Source: JAWLBM01 sp041687675 (lineage in GTDB: Bacteria > Pseudomonadota > Alphaproteobacteria > Rhizobiales > Pleomorphomonadaceae). Taken from it: DNA of 45,938 nt. Location of the stretch: assembly GCA_041687675.1 (NCBI GenBank), contig JAWLBM010000039.1:1-45938 (forward strand). The letters run 5' to 3'. Under the pieces are notes generated by a model. The model was not told the origin of the DNA. It saw only the letters and a program-made list of their open reading frames with translations, and ran no database searches. The position numbers and the translations under genes are program-made. Position 1 is the stretch's first letter, and every line of letters begins with the position of its first letter. This document shows, piece by piece, positions 1-8,395 of the stretch.

Positions 1-183
1 CCGCCAGGCCAGGCATCTCCATCCGACGAAAACGAAAGCGCTCGGGATGGTCCGATGACTTCGCACGATCCATCCTCGGCCAAATGCGATAGCCCTGGCG
101 AGCCCGCTCCCGAGACTTGATTCCGCGCCGTTCCTGGGCTCTCCTCCGCCCGTGCCGCCGCAGGGGCGCCGATCGGAGTCGCG

Positions 184-1518
184 ATGACCGGGAGCGCCAG
201 CCTCGAGGAGGTCCGAACGGACGCGGCGCTGCCGCGCCCCTCGCTCGGCGAGCTCACCCGCGTCTTCGCCGCCATCGGCGTCCTTTCCTTCGGCGGCCCC
301 GCGGGCCAGATCGCGCTGATGCACCGGATGCTGGTCGAGGAGCGGCGCTGGCTCTCCGACGACCGCTTCATGCACGCGCTGAACTTCTGCATGCTGCTGC
401 CCGGGCCGGAGGCCCAGCAGCTCGCCACCTATTCCGGCTGGCTGCTGCACGGCACCCGCGGCGGCCTCATCGCCGGAATGCTGTTCATCCTGCCCGGCTT
501 CGTCGTCATCCTCGCCCTCTCCGCGGCCTACGTCCTCCTCGGCGACACCGGGCTTCTCGACGGGCTTTTCTTCGGCCTCAAGGCCGCGGTGCTGGCGATC
601 GTGCTGGAGGCGCTGGTGCGGGTGGCCCGGCGGGCGCTTCGAAGGACCGTCGACGCCGCCCTCGCCGCGGCCGCCTTCGCCGCCCTCTTCGCCTTCTCCG
701 TCCCGTTCCCGCTGGTGATCGGCGCCGCCGCCCTCGTCGGGCTCCTCGGCAGCCGGGGCCGCGCCGCCGGGCCCGCCGAGGCGGAGCCGTTTGCCGCGGG
801 CGGCACGGTGCTGCGGGCGGTCCGGCTCGTCGTCGCCTGGGGGGCGCTCTGGGCGGCCGCGCCGCTGGCCGTGGTCGCTCTCGTCGGCCCCGACGCGGTG
901 TTCGGCCCGCTCGCGGTGTTCTTCTCCAAGATGGCGGTGGTGACCTTCGGCGGCGCCTATGCGGTGCTCGCCTATGTGGCCCAGCAGGCGGTCGAGACCT
1001 ACGCCTGGCTCGCGCCCGGCGAGATGCTGGACGGCCTCGCCCTCGCGGAGACGACGCCGGGGCCGCTGATCCTGGTGCTCACCTTCGTCGGCTTCCTCGC
1101 CGCCTTCCGCGATCCCGGGGCGCTCGACCCGCTCCTCGCGGGGCTGCTCGGCGCGGGGCTCGTCACCTGGGTGACCTTCGTGCCCTGCTTCCTGTGGATC
1201 TTCCTCGGCGCGCCCCACATGGAGCGGATCCGCGGCAATCCCCGCCTCGCCGGGGCGCTCTCCGCGATCACCGCGGCGGTTGTCGGCGTCATCGCCAACC
1301 TCGCCGCATGGTTCGCCCTGCACGTGCTGTTCGCCGAGGTCGGGGAGGTCCGCGCCGGCCCGTTGGCCCTGCCCCTGCCCGACCCGGCGAGCCTCGACCT
1401 CGCCGCCTTCCTCCTCGCCGCCGCCGCCGTCCTCGCCCTCCTGCGGTTCCGGATCGGGGTGCCGCTGACGCTCGCCCTCGCCGGGGCCGCCGGCATCGCC
1501 ATCGATTGGGCCGGCTGA
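184..1518 (+). CDS. chrA: Chromate transporter, ChrA family, two-domain form
   Basis: Predicted inner-membrane protein of 444 aa exporting chromate (CHR superfamily). Two CHR halves are visible. The first has SFGGPAGQ followed by a Met/Leu-rich helix, RRWLSDDRF and LLPGPEAQQLATY (about residues 35-85). The second has TFGGAYAVLAYV and ETTPGPLILV (about residues 255-310). Both GGP/GGA and PGP signatures are family hallmarks, and the rest is almost entirely hydrophobic. Length fits the long-chain ChrA class (about 400-450 aa). The start at 184 has GGAG about 6 nt upstream; a longer reading of the same DNA in another frame is Arg/Pro-rich and not credible. It converges on the serine hydrolase gene with only 2 bp between stop codons. 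No ChrB regulator is in the window, so resistance is inferred from the family only. Confidence 0.93.
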   Translation: MTGSASLEEVRTDAALPRPSLGELTRVFAAIGVLSFGGPAGQIALMHRMLVEERRWLSDDRFMHALNFCMLLPGPEAQQLATYSGWLLHGTRGGLIAGMLFILPGFVVILALSAAYVLLGDTGLLDGLFFGLKAAVLAIVLEALVRVARRALRRTVDAALAAAAFAALFAFSVPFPLVIGAAALVGLLGSRGRAAGPAEAEPFAAGGTVLRAVRLVVAWGALWAAAPLAVVALVGPDAVFGPLAVFFSKMAVVTFGGAYAVLAYVAQQAVETYAWLAPGEMLDGLALAETTPGPLILVLTFVGFLAAFRDPGALDPLLAGLLGAGLVTWVTFVPCFLWIFLGAPHMERIRGNPRLAGALSAITAAVVGVIANLAAWFALHVLFAEVGEVRAGPLALPLPDPASLDLAAFLLAAAAVLALLRFRIGVPLTLALAGAAGIAIDWAG

Positions 1519-1520
1519 CC

Positions 1521-2705
1521 TCAGCCGCTAAGAGCGTCCCGGAGCGCCAGGCGCAGGGCCTGCTCGCGGGGGTCGTCCCAGGGCTTCAGGCCGAGCCGAT
1601 TGGTCACATAGGCGTAGCCCATCCGCCGGTCGGGATCGGCATAGGCGAAGGAGCCGCCGGTCCCCGGCATTCCGATGCAGCGGTCCGAGGCGGCGTAGGG
1701 AAACGCCGGGCTCGGCCGGGAGAAGCCGAGCCGCCAGCGGGAGTGGACCCCCATGACGAGGTCGCGGTCCCCCTTCGCCGGCACCTCCGGCGGCTCGAGG
1801 ATGGCCGCCATCACCGCGGGCGCGATGCCGAGCCTCGCGCCCCCGGTCGCAAGGTCGCCGTAGAGCGTCGCCAGCGACCGGGCCGAGGCGATGGCGTTGC
1901 CGGAGGGAAAGGCCGGCGCCAGCCAGGCCGGGTCGTCCGGGTCGAGCCGGCGGACCTCGAACAGCACCCGCTGCAGCAGCGAGAAGGGCAGCGAGGCCGC
2001 CACCAGCAGGGACACCTGGTCGAAGGCGAGGTCGGACAGCGCCTTGCGCGGCGGCGCGATCGACAGCGGCGCGAGGTCCGGCGGGATCGCGCCGCCGGTG
2101 CCGAAGGTGACGTCGAGCGACAGCGGCGCCGCGACCTCCTCGGCGAAAAAACGGGCGAAGGGCCGCCTGCCGGGATCGGTCCGCCGCAGGATCTCGGCGA
2201 CCAGGTCGCCGTAGGTGGCGAGGTGGTAGCCCCAGCTTTCGCCGGGCGTCCAGGCCGGGCGCGCCGCCGCGAGCACGGACGCCACCCGGTCCGGATCGGC
2301 GAAGTCGGCGGGCCTCATCCGGCGGCCGAACAGCACCACTCCGGAGCGGTGGTCGAGGATCTGGCGGACGGTGATCCGCTCCTTGCCGTTCGCGGCGAAC
2401 TCCGGCCAGTGGTCCGCCACCCGGTCGTCGAAGCCGAAGCGGCCGAGCGAGACGGCGCGGGCGACCGTCGCCGAGACGAGGCCCTTGCCGGTCGAGAACA
2501 CCGGCACCCGGGTCTCCCGTCGCCAGGGTGCACCGGTCGCCGGATCGGCGACGCCGCCCCAGAGGTCGACGACGGGCCGCCCGTCGACCACCACGGCAAC
2601 CGCTCCGCCGAGTTCGGAGCGTTCCGCGAAGTTGGCGGCGAAGGCGTCGGCGACCCCGCCGAAGCCCTCCTCCGCATGGCCATGGAGAACGGCGCACCCA
2701 GTCAT
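1521..2705 (-). CDS. Serine hydrolase, class C beta-lactamase/esterase-like (PF00144)
   Basis: Probable cytoplasmic serine hydrolase of 394 aa with the penicillin-binding-protein/beta-lactamase fold. From the start chosen here, the catalytic SxxK is S71-T-G-K74, and a Tyr motif YHL at about residue 160 stands where YxN or YxL is found in the family. A TGGS motif lies toward the C-terminus. Such proteins are usually esterases or carboxyl-hydrolases rather than true beta-lactamases, and the lack of a signal peptide supports that. The ATG at 2705 was chosen because the upstream extension in frame (to 2996) is Arg/Gly/Ser-rich and would overlap the divergent hydrolase gene. Substrate unknown. Confidence 0.85.
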   Translation of the reverse strand: MTGCAVLHGHAEEGFGGVADAFAANFAERSELGGAVAVVVDGRPVVDLWGGVADPATGAPWRRETRVPVFSTGKGLVSATVARAVSLGRFGFDDRVADHWPEFAANGKERITVRQILDHRSGVVLFGRRMRPADFADPDRVASVLAAARPAWTPGESWGYHLATYGDLVAEILRRTDPGRRPFARFFAEEVAAPLSLDVTFGTGGAIPPDLAPLSIAPPRKALSDLAFDQVSLLVAASLPFSLLQRVLFEVRRLDPDDPAWLAPAFPSGNAIASARSLATLYGDLATGGARLGIAPAVMAAILEPPEVPAKGDRDLVMGVHSRWRLGFSRPSPAFPYAASDRCIGMPGTGGSFAYADPDRRMGYAYVTNRLGLKPWDDPREQALRLALRDALSG

Positions 2706-2968
2706 CCGGCCCTCCGGGCCTGCGCCCGCGCCCCGGCCAGACCGCGGGAACGGGTCGCCTCTCCTCCGCTCGGGGCTGGACGGCGGCACGTCGCCCGTGC
2801 CATTTCCTTGCCGACCAACGGGAGACGGGTCCCATGCCCCGCGTGCATTAGCGACCGGGACGGAAGCACAGCCATCACGCGACCGGCCGCGCCACCACGG
2901 CGCCGCGCCGGATCGCCTGTGTTCGGCCCGCCCGCCGGGCCGCTTCCCACGCATGCACGAGACCTGCA

Positions 2969-3850
2969 ATGACCCATCCGACCCTCTCCGCCGCAATCGC
3001 CGGCCGCCGCACGCTGCGCTGCGGCTCCTTCGAACTCTCGATCGCCGACGAGGGCCGCGGCCCCGCGGCGCTGGTGATCGGAAGCTCGCTCTACTACCCC
3101 CGCAGCTTCTCCGAACACCTGAAGTCCCGCCTCCGCCTCATCTCGGCCGACCACCGGGGCTTCGCCCGTCGCATCGCGCCATCGGCGCCCGGCGACTTCG
3201 AGCTTGCCGCCGTCGTCGACGACATGGAAGCGGTGCGCGGCGCACTCGGCCTCGGCCGGGTCGTCGTCATCGGCCATTCGGGCCACGCCCTGATGGCGCT
3301 CGACTACGCCCGCCGGCACCGGGAAGCGGTGAGCCACCTCGTGCTCGTCGCCGCCGGGCCGAGCCACGCGCCGGAGCACATGGCGGCGGCCGAGGCGCGC
3401 TGGGAGCGGCTCGTCGCCCCCGCGCGCAAGGCCCGCTTCGAGGCCGACATGGCGCGGCTGCCGGAAGAGATCGCGGCCGATCCGGACGGCCGCTTCGTCC
3501 GTTTCTGCCTCGCCATGGGCGCCCGCGCCTTCCACGACTTCGCCTTCGACTCCGCCCCCCTCTGGCAGGGCGTCGAGGTCCACATGGAGGCCTTCGACCA
3601 TCTCTGGGGCGAGGCCTTCCGCGACTACGACACCGCCGCCGCGGCGGCAAGGGTCGAGGCGCCGGTGCTGGTCGTCGCCGGCGGCTCCGACTACCAGGTC
3701 GCGCCGCCATGGACCTGGGAGCCGATCCTGCCGCGCTTCAGGGACGCGACGCTGAGGGTCGTCGAAGGCGCCGGCCATGTGCCGCAGCTGGAACGGGCGG
3801 AGGCGTTCGACGCCCTCCTCCTCGACTGGCTGGCCTCGCGCCCCGCCTGA
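2969..3850 (+). CDS. Alpha/beta hydrolase
   Basis: Soluble alpha/beta-hydrolase-fold enzyme of 293 aa. The nucleophile elbow is GHSGHA with Ser104; the acid is probably Asp241 (GGSDYQV) and the general base His270 (GAGHVPQ), in the canonical order and near the C-terminus. The DHRGFA segment after strand 4 and the lid region (about residues 130-200) resemble proline iminopeptidase or haloperoxidase-type hydrolases, but nothing fixes the substrate. It diverges from the serine hydrolase gene (264 bp between starts) and converges on gnd with a strong hairpin between the stop codons. Confidence 0.85.
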   Translation: MTHPTLSAAIAGRRTLRCGSFELSIADEGRGPAALVIGSSLYYPRSFSEHLKSRLRLISADHRGFARRIAPSAPGDFELAAVVDDMEAVRGALGLGRVVVIGHSGHALMALDYARRHREAVSHLVLVAAGPSHAPEHMAAAEARWERLVAPARKARFEADMARLPEEIAADPDGRFVRFCLAMGARAFHDFAFDSAPLWQGVEVHMEAFDHLWGEAFRDYDTAAAAARVEAPVLVVAGGSDYQVAPPWTWEPILPRFRDATLRVVEGAGHVPQLERAEAFDALLLDWLASRPA

Positions 3851-3860
3851 GGCGACGGGC

Positions 3861-3885
3861 GGCGGGCCGGCGCGACCGGCCCGCC
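3861..3885. terminator. Hairpin between convergent genes, likely bidirectional terminator
   Basis: A perfect 10-bp inverted repeat GGCGGGCCGG / CCGGCCCGCC with a 5-nt loop lies in the 46-bp gap between the convergent hydrolase and gnd stop codons. There is no clear T-tract on either side, which is common in GC-rich alphaproteobacteria. Confidence 0.6.
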
Positions 3886-3896
3886 CTCCGGTCGGC

Positions 3897-5312
3897 TCAG
3901 CCCTGCCAGCGGCCGTGGTGGACGCCGGGCTTGTCGATCCGCTGGAAGCCGTGCGCGCCGAAATAGTCGCGCTGGCCCTGGATCAGGTCCGCGGTGGAGC
4001 GCTCGCGGGCGAGCGAGTCGAAATGGCCGAGCGCGGCGCCGAGCGCCGGCACCGGGTGGCCGTGGGTCACCGCGGTGGCGAGCACGGTGCGCATCGCCGG
4101 CAGGCAGTCGGCCAGAAGGTCGGCGAGGTAGGGATCGAGCAGGATGGTGGGGATCCTGGAGTCGCGGTCGTAGGCGGCGGCGATGCGGTCGAGGAAGGCC
4201 GAGCGGATGATGCAGCCCGCCCGCCAGATCCGCGCCACGGTGGCGAGCGGCACCTCCCATCCGTGCTCCGCGGAGGCCGCCTGCATGGCGGCGAAACCCT
4301 GGGCGTAGGCGAGGATCTTGCCGGCGATCAGCGCCTTCTCGAGCACGTCCCGGTCGCCGTCGAGCGCCGTGCCGGAAAGGCTCTGCGGCCGCGAGGCGAA
4401 GCGGGCGGAGATCGTGCGGCGCAGGTCGAGGGCGGCCGAGGTGCTGCGCGCGTCCACCGCCGCGGCGATCGCCGAGACCGGCACGCCGAGGTCCAGCGCC
4501 TCCATCACCGACCAGCGGCCGGTGCCCTTCTGCCCGGCGCTGTCGACGATGACGTCAACCAGCGGCCCGCCCGTGTCGGCGTCGCGCGCCCGCAGCACGT
4601 CGGCGGTGATCTCGACGAGGTAGCTGTCGAGCGGCCCGCGCCGCCAGTCGGCGAAGACGTCGGCGATGGCGGATGCCTCGAGGCCGAGGCCGTGGCGCAT
4701 CAGGCCGTAGATCTCGGCGATCATCTGCATGTCGGCATATTCGATGCCGTTGTGGATGGTCTTGACGAAGTGGCCGGCCCCGCCGGGGCCCACATAGGCG
4801 GCGCAGGGCTCGCCGTTGAAGCGGGCGGCGATCGCGGTCAGCACCGGCTCTGCGCGGCCCCAGGACTCGCGGGTGCCGCCGGCCATGATCGACGGCCCGT
4901 GGCGCGCGCCCTCCTCGCCGCCCGAGACACCGATGCCGAGGAAACTGAAGCCCCTGGCGGTGAGGTCCGCGGCCCGACGCACGGTGTCGTGGAAGTTGGC
5001 GTTGCCGGCGTCGATCACCGTGTCGCCCTCGGCGAGCAGCGGCAGCAGCAGCGCGATCGTCTCGTCCACCGGCGCGCCGGCCTGGACCATCACGATGATC
5101 TGCCGCGGCGGCTTCAGCTCCGCGACCAGGCCCTCCAGCGTGTCGCAGGCCACCAGCCGCTCCTTCAGCGGGCCGGCCGCGTCCATCGCCTCGGCGATGC
5201 GGCCGGCCGAGCGGTTGTGGATCGCCACCGTGAAGCCCTTCTCGGCGATGTTGAGCGCGAGGTTGCGCCCCATCACGGCAAGTCCCACCACTGCGATATC
5301 CGCCGACGCCAT
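3897..5312 (-). CDS. gnd: 6-phosphogluconate dehydrogenase, decarboxylating
   Basis: Cytosolic 471-aa enzyme of the oxidative pentose phosphate pathway: 6-phosphogluconate + NADP+ gives ribulose 5-phosphate + CO2 + NADPH. The N-terminal Rossmann segment GLAVMGRNLALN and the following IHNRSAGR for the NADP phosphate are visible. The signature GVSGGEEGARHGPSIMAGG is near residue 130, and the active-site KTIHNGIEYADMQ (Lys and His-Asn) follows at about 185. The C-terminal all-helical domain is complete, ending with QRIDKPG. Length matches the dimeric long-chain family (about 470 aa). ATG 5312 is chosen because the reading upstream is low-complexity and unrelated. Zwf and Pgl are not nearby. The 211-bp region upstream, shared with the DUF6455 gene, carries an FNR-type box. 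Confidence 0.97.
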   Translation of the reverse strand: MASADIAVVGLAVMGRNLALNIAEKGFTVAIHNRSAGRIAEAMDAAGPLKERLVACDTLEGLVAELKPPRQIIVMVQAGAPVDETIALLLPLLAEGDTVIDAGNANFHDTVRRAADLTARGFSFLGIGVSGGEEGARHGPSIMAGGTRESWGRAEPVLTAIAARFNGEPCAAYVGPGGAGHFVKTIHNGIEYADMQMIAEIYGLMRHGLGLEASAIADVFADWRRGPLDSYLVEITADVLRARDADTGGPLVDVIVDSAGQKGTGRWSVMEALDLGVPVSAIAAAVDARSTSAALDLRRTISARFASRPQSLSGTALDGDRDVLEKALIAGKILAYAQGFAAMQAASAEHGWEVPLATVARIWRAGCIIRSAFLDRIAAAYDRDSRIPTILLDPYLADLLADCLPAMRTVLATAVTHGHPVPALGAALGHFDSLARERSTADLIQGQRDYFGAHGFQRIDKPGVHHGRWQG

Positions 5313-5432
5313 TCCCCTGGCTCCCCTTATCCCGATCCGTTGCGCCCGTGGACGAGGCCCGGGGCGCGGGAGGCGCATACTACGCCATGACGGCCTCGAG
5401 GCCACCCCGGAACGGCGAGCCCTGTCCGGGCC

Positions 5433-5446
5433 TTGATCCACGTCAA
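5433..5446. promoter_or_regulatory. FNR/FixK/Anr-type operator (anaerobox)
   Basis: The sequence TTGATCCACGTCAA matches the FNR/FixK consensus TTGAT-N4-ATCAA with one difference in the outer halves (G for A), a frequent natural variant. It is embedded in a longer perfect inverted repeat with 9-bp arms (5428-5436 and 5443-5451). It lies 77 bp upstream of the DUF6455 start and 120 bp upstream of gnd, in the divergent intergenic region. Position and symmetry favour CRP/FNR-family control of the DUF6455 gene; the extended arms could alternatively form an RNA hairpin. Confidence 0.65.
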
Positions 5447-5523
5447 GGCCCCCGGCGGCGCGGTGGCCGACCCTTGCCGGCAGGGGATCCCGGTTCCCGG
5501 GACCGGCGGCAAGGGAGACGGCC

Positions 5524-5805
5524 ATGTGCGGAGACATCACCGGCGGGGATTGCACGAACTGCGCGATGGGCCATGCCGAGCCGGAGCTGATGCGGCGGAT
5601 GAGCGAGGCGCTCGGGGTCGACCGGCTCCTCGGCGAGACGGAGCGCGCCGCGGCTGCCGAGCGCTGCGAGGCCTGCACCGACACCCAGCCCTGCGAGGAC
5701 TTCCTGGCCGAGGCCGACCTCCGCGGCGTCGACCATGCCCCCGGCTTCTGCCGCAACAAGGACCTCTTCGACGAACGCGCCAGCGAGGCGCCGTCGACCT
5801 TCTGA
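5524..5805 (+). CDS. Small Cys-rich protein, DUF6455 family
   Basis: A 93-aa cytoplasmic protein with seven cysteines: C2, C10-x2-C13, C48-x2-C51, C57 and C76. The arrangement of an N-terminal helix with MRRMSEALGVD, then RCEAC...PCEDFL, then a terminal P-G-F-C-x-N motif is what I recognise as DUF6455, a family common in alphaproteobacteria and without settled function. The extra CxxC at the N-terminus could make it a metal or Fe-S site, but that is inference. A clear Shine-Dalgarno AAGGGAG precedes the ATG, and the FNR-type box upstream suggests expression under low oxygen. Confidence 0.8.
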   Translation: MCGDITGGDCTNCAMGHAEPELMRRMSEALGVDRLLGETERAAAAERCEACTDTQPCEDFLAEADLRGVDHAPGFCRNKDLFDERASEAPSTF

Positions 5806-5818
5806 CCGGCAGGACGGC

Positions 5819-6403
5819 TCAGCCCGCGCCGGACTCCGGCAGGTTCGCCTCGATCACCGCGAGGATGCGCGGATCGCGCGGCTTCACGGGAGAGTCGAAG
5901 GCGGCGATCAGGTGGCCGTCGGGCGAGATCAGGTACTTGTGGAAGTTCCACTTCGGCGCCCGTCCCGGCCCGAGGGTCTCCGCCGCCCAGGCATAGAACG
6001 GATGCGCATCGGGACCGCGCACGCGCACCTTGTCGGTCAGCGGGAAGTCGACGCCGTATTCGCCGGAGCAGAAGCCCTTGATATCGCTCGCCGAGCCCGG
6101 CTCCTGGCCGCCGAAGTCGTTGGACGGGGCGCCGATCACCACAAGCCCGCGGTCGCGGTAGGCCTCCCACAGCGCCTGCAGGTCGGCATACTGGGGCGTG
6201 AAGGCGCACTCCGAGGCGGTGTTGACCAGCATCACCAGCTTGCCGCGATAGGCCGACAGCGGCATTCCCGCGCCCTCGATGGTGCGGAATGCGAAGCGGT
6301 GCGCCGGCCCGCCGACGCTCCCTTCCGCGGCGAAGGCCGTGGGGACGGCGGCGGCGAGGGCCGCAAGCGCGGCCGCGCACATCAGGCGACGACGGTCGAT
6401 CAT
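5819..6403 (-). CDS. Secreted glutathione peroxidase-family protein
   Basis: A 194-aa thioredoxin-fold peroxidase. An N-terminal signal peptide (RRRLM followed by an Ala-rich core and cleavage near TAFAAEG) predicts export. The catalytic tetrad is complete: Cys66 in NTASECAFTPQY, Gln100 in NDFGGQEPGS, and Trp152-Asn153 in KWNFHKYL. The active residue is encoded as ordinary Cys, not selenocysteine. Cys112 (GFCSGEYG) could be the resolving cysteine for a thioredoxin-type cycle. Periplasmic GPx proteins typically reduce lipid or organic hydroperoxides. The RBS GGAGGAG is well placed before ATG 6403. The gene is downstream of, and co-directional with, the EAL gene (41-bp gap), so the two may be co-transcribed. 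Confidence 0.9.
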   Translation of the reverse strand: MIDRRRLMCAAALAALAAAVPTAFAAEGSVGGPAHRFAFRTIEGAGMPLSAYRGKLVMLVNTASECAFTPQYADLQALWEAYRDRGLVVIGAPSNDFGGQEPGSASDIKGFCSGEYGVDFPLTDKVRVRGPDAHPFYAWAAETLGPGRAPKWNFHKYLISPDGHLIAAFDSPVKPRDPRILAVIEANLPESGAG

Positions 6404-6444
6404 GGTTTCTCCTCCGGCAGGCGCGCCCCCGCCCTCCCCCGCTC

Positions 6445-8175
6445 CTACGCGGCCGAGCGGCGGTCGGTTCTGTCGCCCGCCTCGAAGAGGTCGTCGTCCT
6501 CGTCCGCCGGGTCGTTGCCCCCGGCCGGAACGGCCGGCGCGGAGCGGACCTTCTCGATGAAGGCGGCGGCGGGCAGCGGCGGGGAGAAGAGGTAGCCCTG
6601 GGCAGTGCGCACGCCCTTGGCGGCGAGGTGGTCGGCCTGGTCCTGCCGCTCCACCCCCTCGGCGATGATGCCGAGGCCGAGCTGGGCGCCGAGCTCGATC
6701 AGCGTGTCGACGATCGTCTCGGCCGAGTGGTCGGTGCCGATGTCGTCGATGAACATCTTGTCGATCTTGATGATATCGACGCCGAGCTTCTGCAGGTAGG
6801 CGAGGCCGCCGTGGCCGGTGCCGACGTCGTCCAGCGCCACCGAGGCGCCGAGGCTCTGGATCCGGGCGATGATGCTGCGCGACAGCGCGAGGTCCTTCAG
6901 CGGGTGCTGCTCGGTGACCTCGAAGCAGAGCTGGCGGTACTCGATCCCGCTGTCCTTGTAGATCCGGCGGATGTCGTCGATGATCTCCAGGTCGTTGAAA
7001 TGCATCGCCGTGAGGTTGACCGAGAGCTTGAACTCCGGGTGCTCGGCGTAGAGCTCGCCGCAGTCCTGCACCGTCTTCTCCATCACCTGCCGCGTGATGT
7101 CGCGGATGAGCCCGGTCGCCTCGGCGTAGGGCAGGAACTGGCCGGGCGACACCATGGTGCCGTCCGAGCGCTGCCAGCGCACCAGCACCTCGCAGCCGAG
7201 GATGGCGCCGGTCTTCAGGTCGAACACCGGCTGGTAGTAGGGCACGAACTCGCGGTTGCGGATCGCCTTGGTGAAGCTGTCGCCGGAGTCCCGCCGCCAG
7301 GCGGCGACCAGGCTGAGGGCGAAGGCGACGAGTCCGCACAAGGTGGCGAGCACGATGACGATCAGCCTGAGCGGCGCCACCGTATCCAGCGCCGCCCGGG
7401 CGGAGGTCGATACCGTGACCTTGATCGGGAAGCGGTGCGAGGTGATCGTCTCGGTGATCGAACCGGGCTCCGACTGCGCCCGCCAGCCGGTCTCGCGCCG
7501 GTACCAGAGCGAGCCGTCCTCGAGGAAGACGGCCGCCTCCATCACATCCTGGACCGCCTCGGACCCGGGGGCGATCTCGATGGCGCCGCGCTGGATCCGG
7601 GCGACGAGGCGGCGGTCGTCGCCGGTCCGCAGCGTCACCATCGCCTGTCGGTCGTCCCGCCCGTCGGTGAGGATGCCGAGCATCACCGGCGGATCGCCCG
7701 GGTCGGCGGCGGGCAGCCGCACCGGCTGGGCGAGCGAGCCCATCGGTTCGCCGCAGAGCAGCGTCCCGGCGGTGTCAACCACGCCGATCTGGCTGATGTG
7801 CCAGCTCGCGAAGGCGAAGCGGCCGTAGGCGCGCCGGTCGGCCATGGTGCAGGAGACGTGGCCGGCGGCGCGCACCTCGCGCAGCACCGAAAGCGCCTCG
7901 CCCACCACCGTCTCCGCCCGCTCCACATAGCGGTCGGCGACCGCGAGCGTCTCCGCCCGGCCGGCTGACAGCGCATGGCGGGTCAGCACGGTGTCGGAGA
8001 CGAGGATCGGCGCCCCGGCCACCAGGATCGCCGGACCGAAGATCTTCAGGGCGCGGAGGACGAGAGCGCGCAAGGACCAATTCCCATCTGTTCGCCCGCA
8101 CCTTGCGCCCGTGCCGTGAAAAAACGCTTTACCACGCCAGCATTCTGCCGAAGCATTATTCCTCCGCGGCTGCAT
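6445..8175 (-). CDS. Membrane c-di-GMP phosphodiesterase with CSS-type sensor and EAL domain
   Basis: Up to 576 aa. A first membrane helix (about 41-60) leads into a periplasmic domain with two cysteines (C109 in VSCTMAD, C141 in LLCGEP) in the layout of the CSS-motif domain of PdeC-like enzymes. A second helix (about 278-298) precedes a C-terminal EAL domain (about 310-545). The domain keeps the catalytic set: E329 in CEVLVRW (EVL in place of EAL), SVNLTAMHF, ITEQHP-like VTEQHP, DDVGTGHGG, KIDKMFI and EGVE. It should therefore hydrolyse c-di-GMP, with disulfide state as the probable input. The start is uncertain: the first 34 residues look non-coding and lack an RBS, so a TTG at 8073 is a reasonable alternative. 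Confidence 0.88.
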   Translation of the reverse strand: MQPRRNNASAECWRGKAFFHGTGARCGRTDGNWSLRALVLRALKIFGPAILVAGAPILVSDTVLTRHALSAGRAETLAVADRYVERAETVVGEALSVLREVRAAGHVSCTMADRRAYGRFAFASWHISQIGVVDTAGTLLCGEPMGSLAQPVRLPAADPGDPPVMLGILTDGRDDRQAMVTLRTGDDRRLVARIQRGAIEIAPGSEAVQDVMEAAVFLEDGSLWYRRETGWRAQSEPGSITETITSHRFPIKVTVSTSARAALDTVAPLRLIVIVLATLCGLVAFALSLVAAWRRDSGDSFTKAIRNREFVPYYQPVFDLKTGAILGCEVLVRWQRSDGTMVSPGQFLPYAEATGLIRDITRQVMEKTVQDCGELYAEHPEFKLSVNLTAMHFNDLEIIDDIRRIYKDSGIEYRQLCFEVTEQHPLKDLALSRSIIARIQSLGASVALDDVGTGHGGLAYLQKLGVDIIKIDKMFIDDIGTDHSAETIVDTLIELGAQLGLGIIAEGVERQDQADHLAAKGVRTAQGYLFSPPLPAAAFIEKVRSAPAVPAGGNDPADEDDDLFEAGDRTDRRSAA

Positions 8176-8254
8176 TCATCACGCCCGTGCGATGCAATTT
8201 GTCCGGCACGTCCGTTGCCAAGTCGGAGTTCGGCGGGCAATGTCGCGCCGTCAC

Positions 8255-8370
8255 CGAGGGTGTGCCCGGGCGGACCGTAAACAGCTTGCCGCCCGGACAA
8301 ACGTTCGGTCAGATTGTCGATGGAAGCGACGGCGGACGCCGGGAGAACCGTCGCGGCAGGCACACCCTCG
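8255..8370 (+). ncRNA. Possible structured leader upstream of the exported-protein pair
   Basis: A 12-bp perfect inverted repeat, CGAGGGTGTGCC (8255-8266) and GGCACACCCTCG (8359-8370), encloses two further stems: CGGGCGG (8267-8273) with CCGCCCG (8289-8295), and GCGACGG (8326-8332) with CCGTCGC (8348-8354). Together they could fold as a three-way junction ending 25 nt before the next ATG and leaving its GGGAG ribosome site free. I recognise no known riboswitch class. GC richness makes chance stems common, so only the long outer stem is really notable. It lies in the divergent region between the EAL gene and the exported-protein gene. Confidence 0.35.
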
Positions 8371-8395
8371 TGACCCGGCTGTTGGGAGTGACCGC

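Noticed and set aside
1..183. Partial gene at the left edge
   Set aside because: No frame with coding character or family motif; only the chrA leader with its GGAG site is visible.
117..2972. Long 951-aa open frame across chrA and the serine hydrolase
   Set aside because: Arg/Pro/Gly-rich, no recognisable domain, and in the shadow of two well-supported genes; a by-product of high GC.
3897..6380. 827-aa frame that would fuse gnd to upstream sequence
   Set aside because: The part beyond 5312 is non-coding in style and covers the DUF6455 gene and GPx in other frames; gnd is full length without it.
5819..6403. Selenocysteine glutathione peroxidase
   Set aside because: The active residue is a normal Cys codon with no in-frame TGA.
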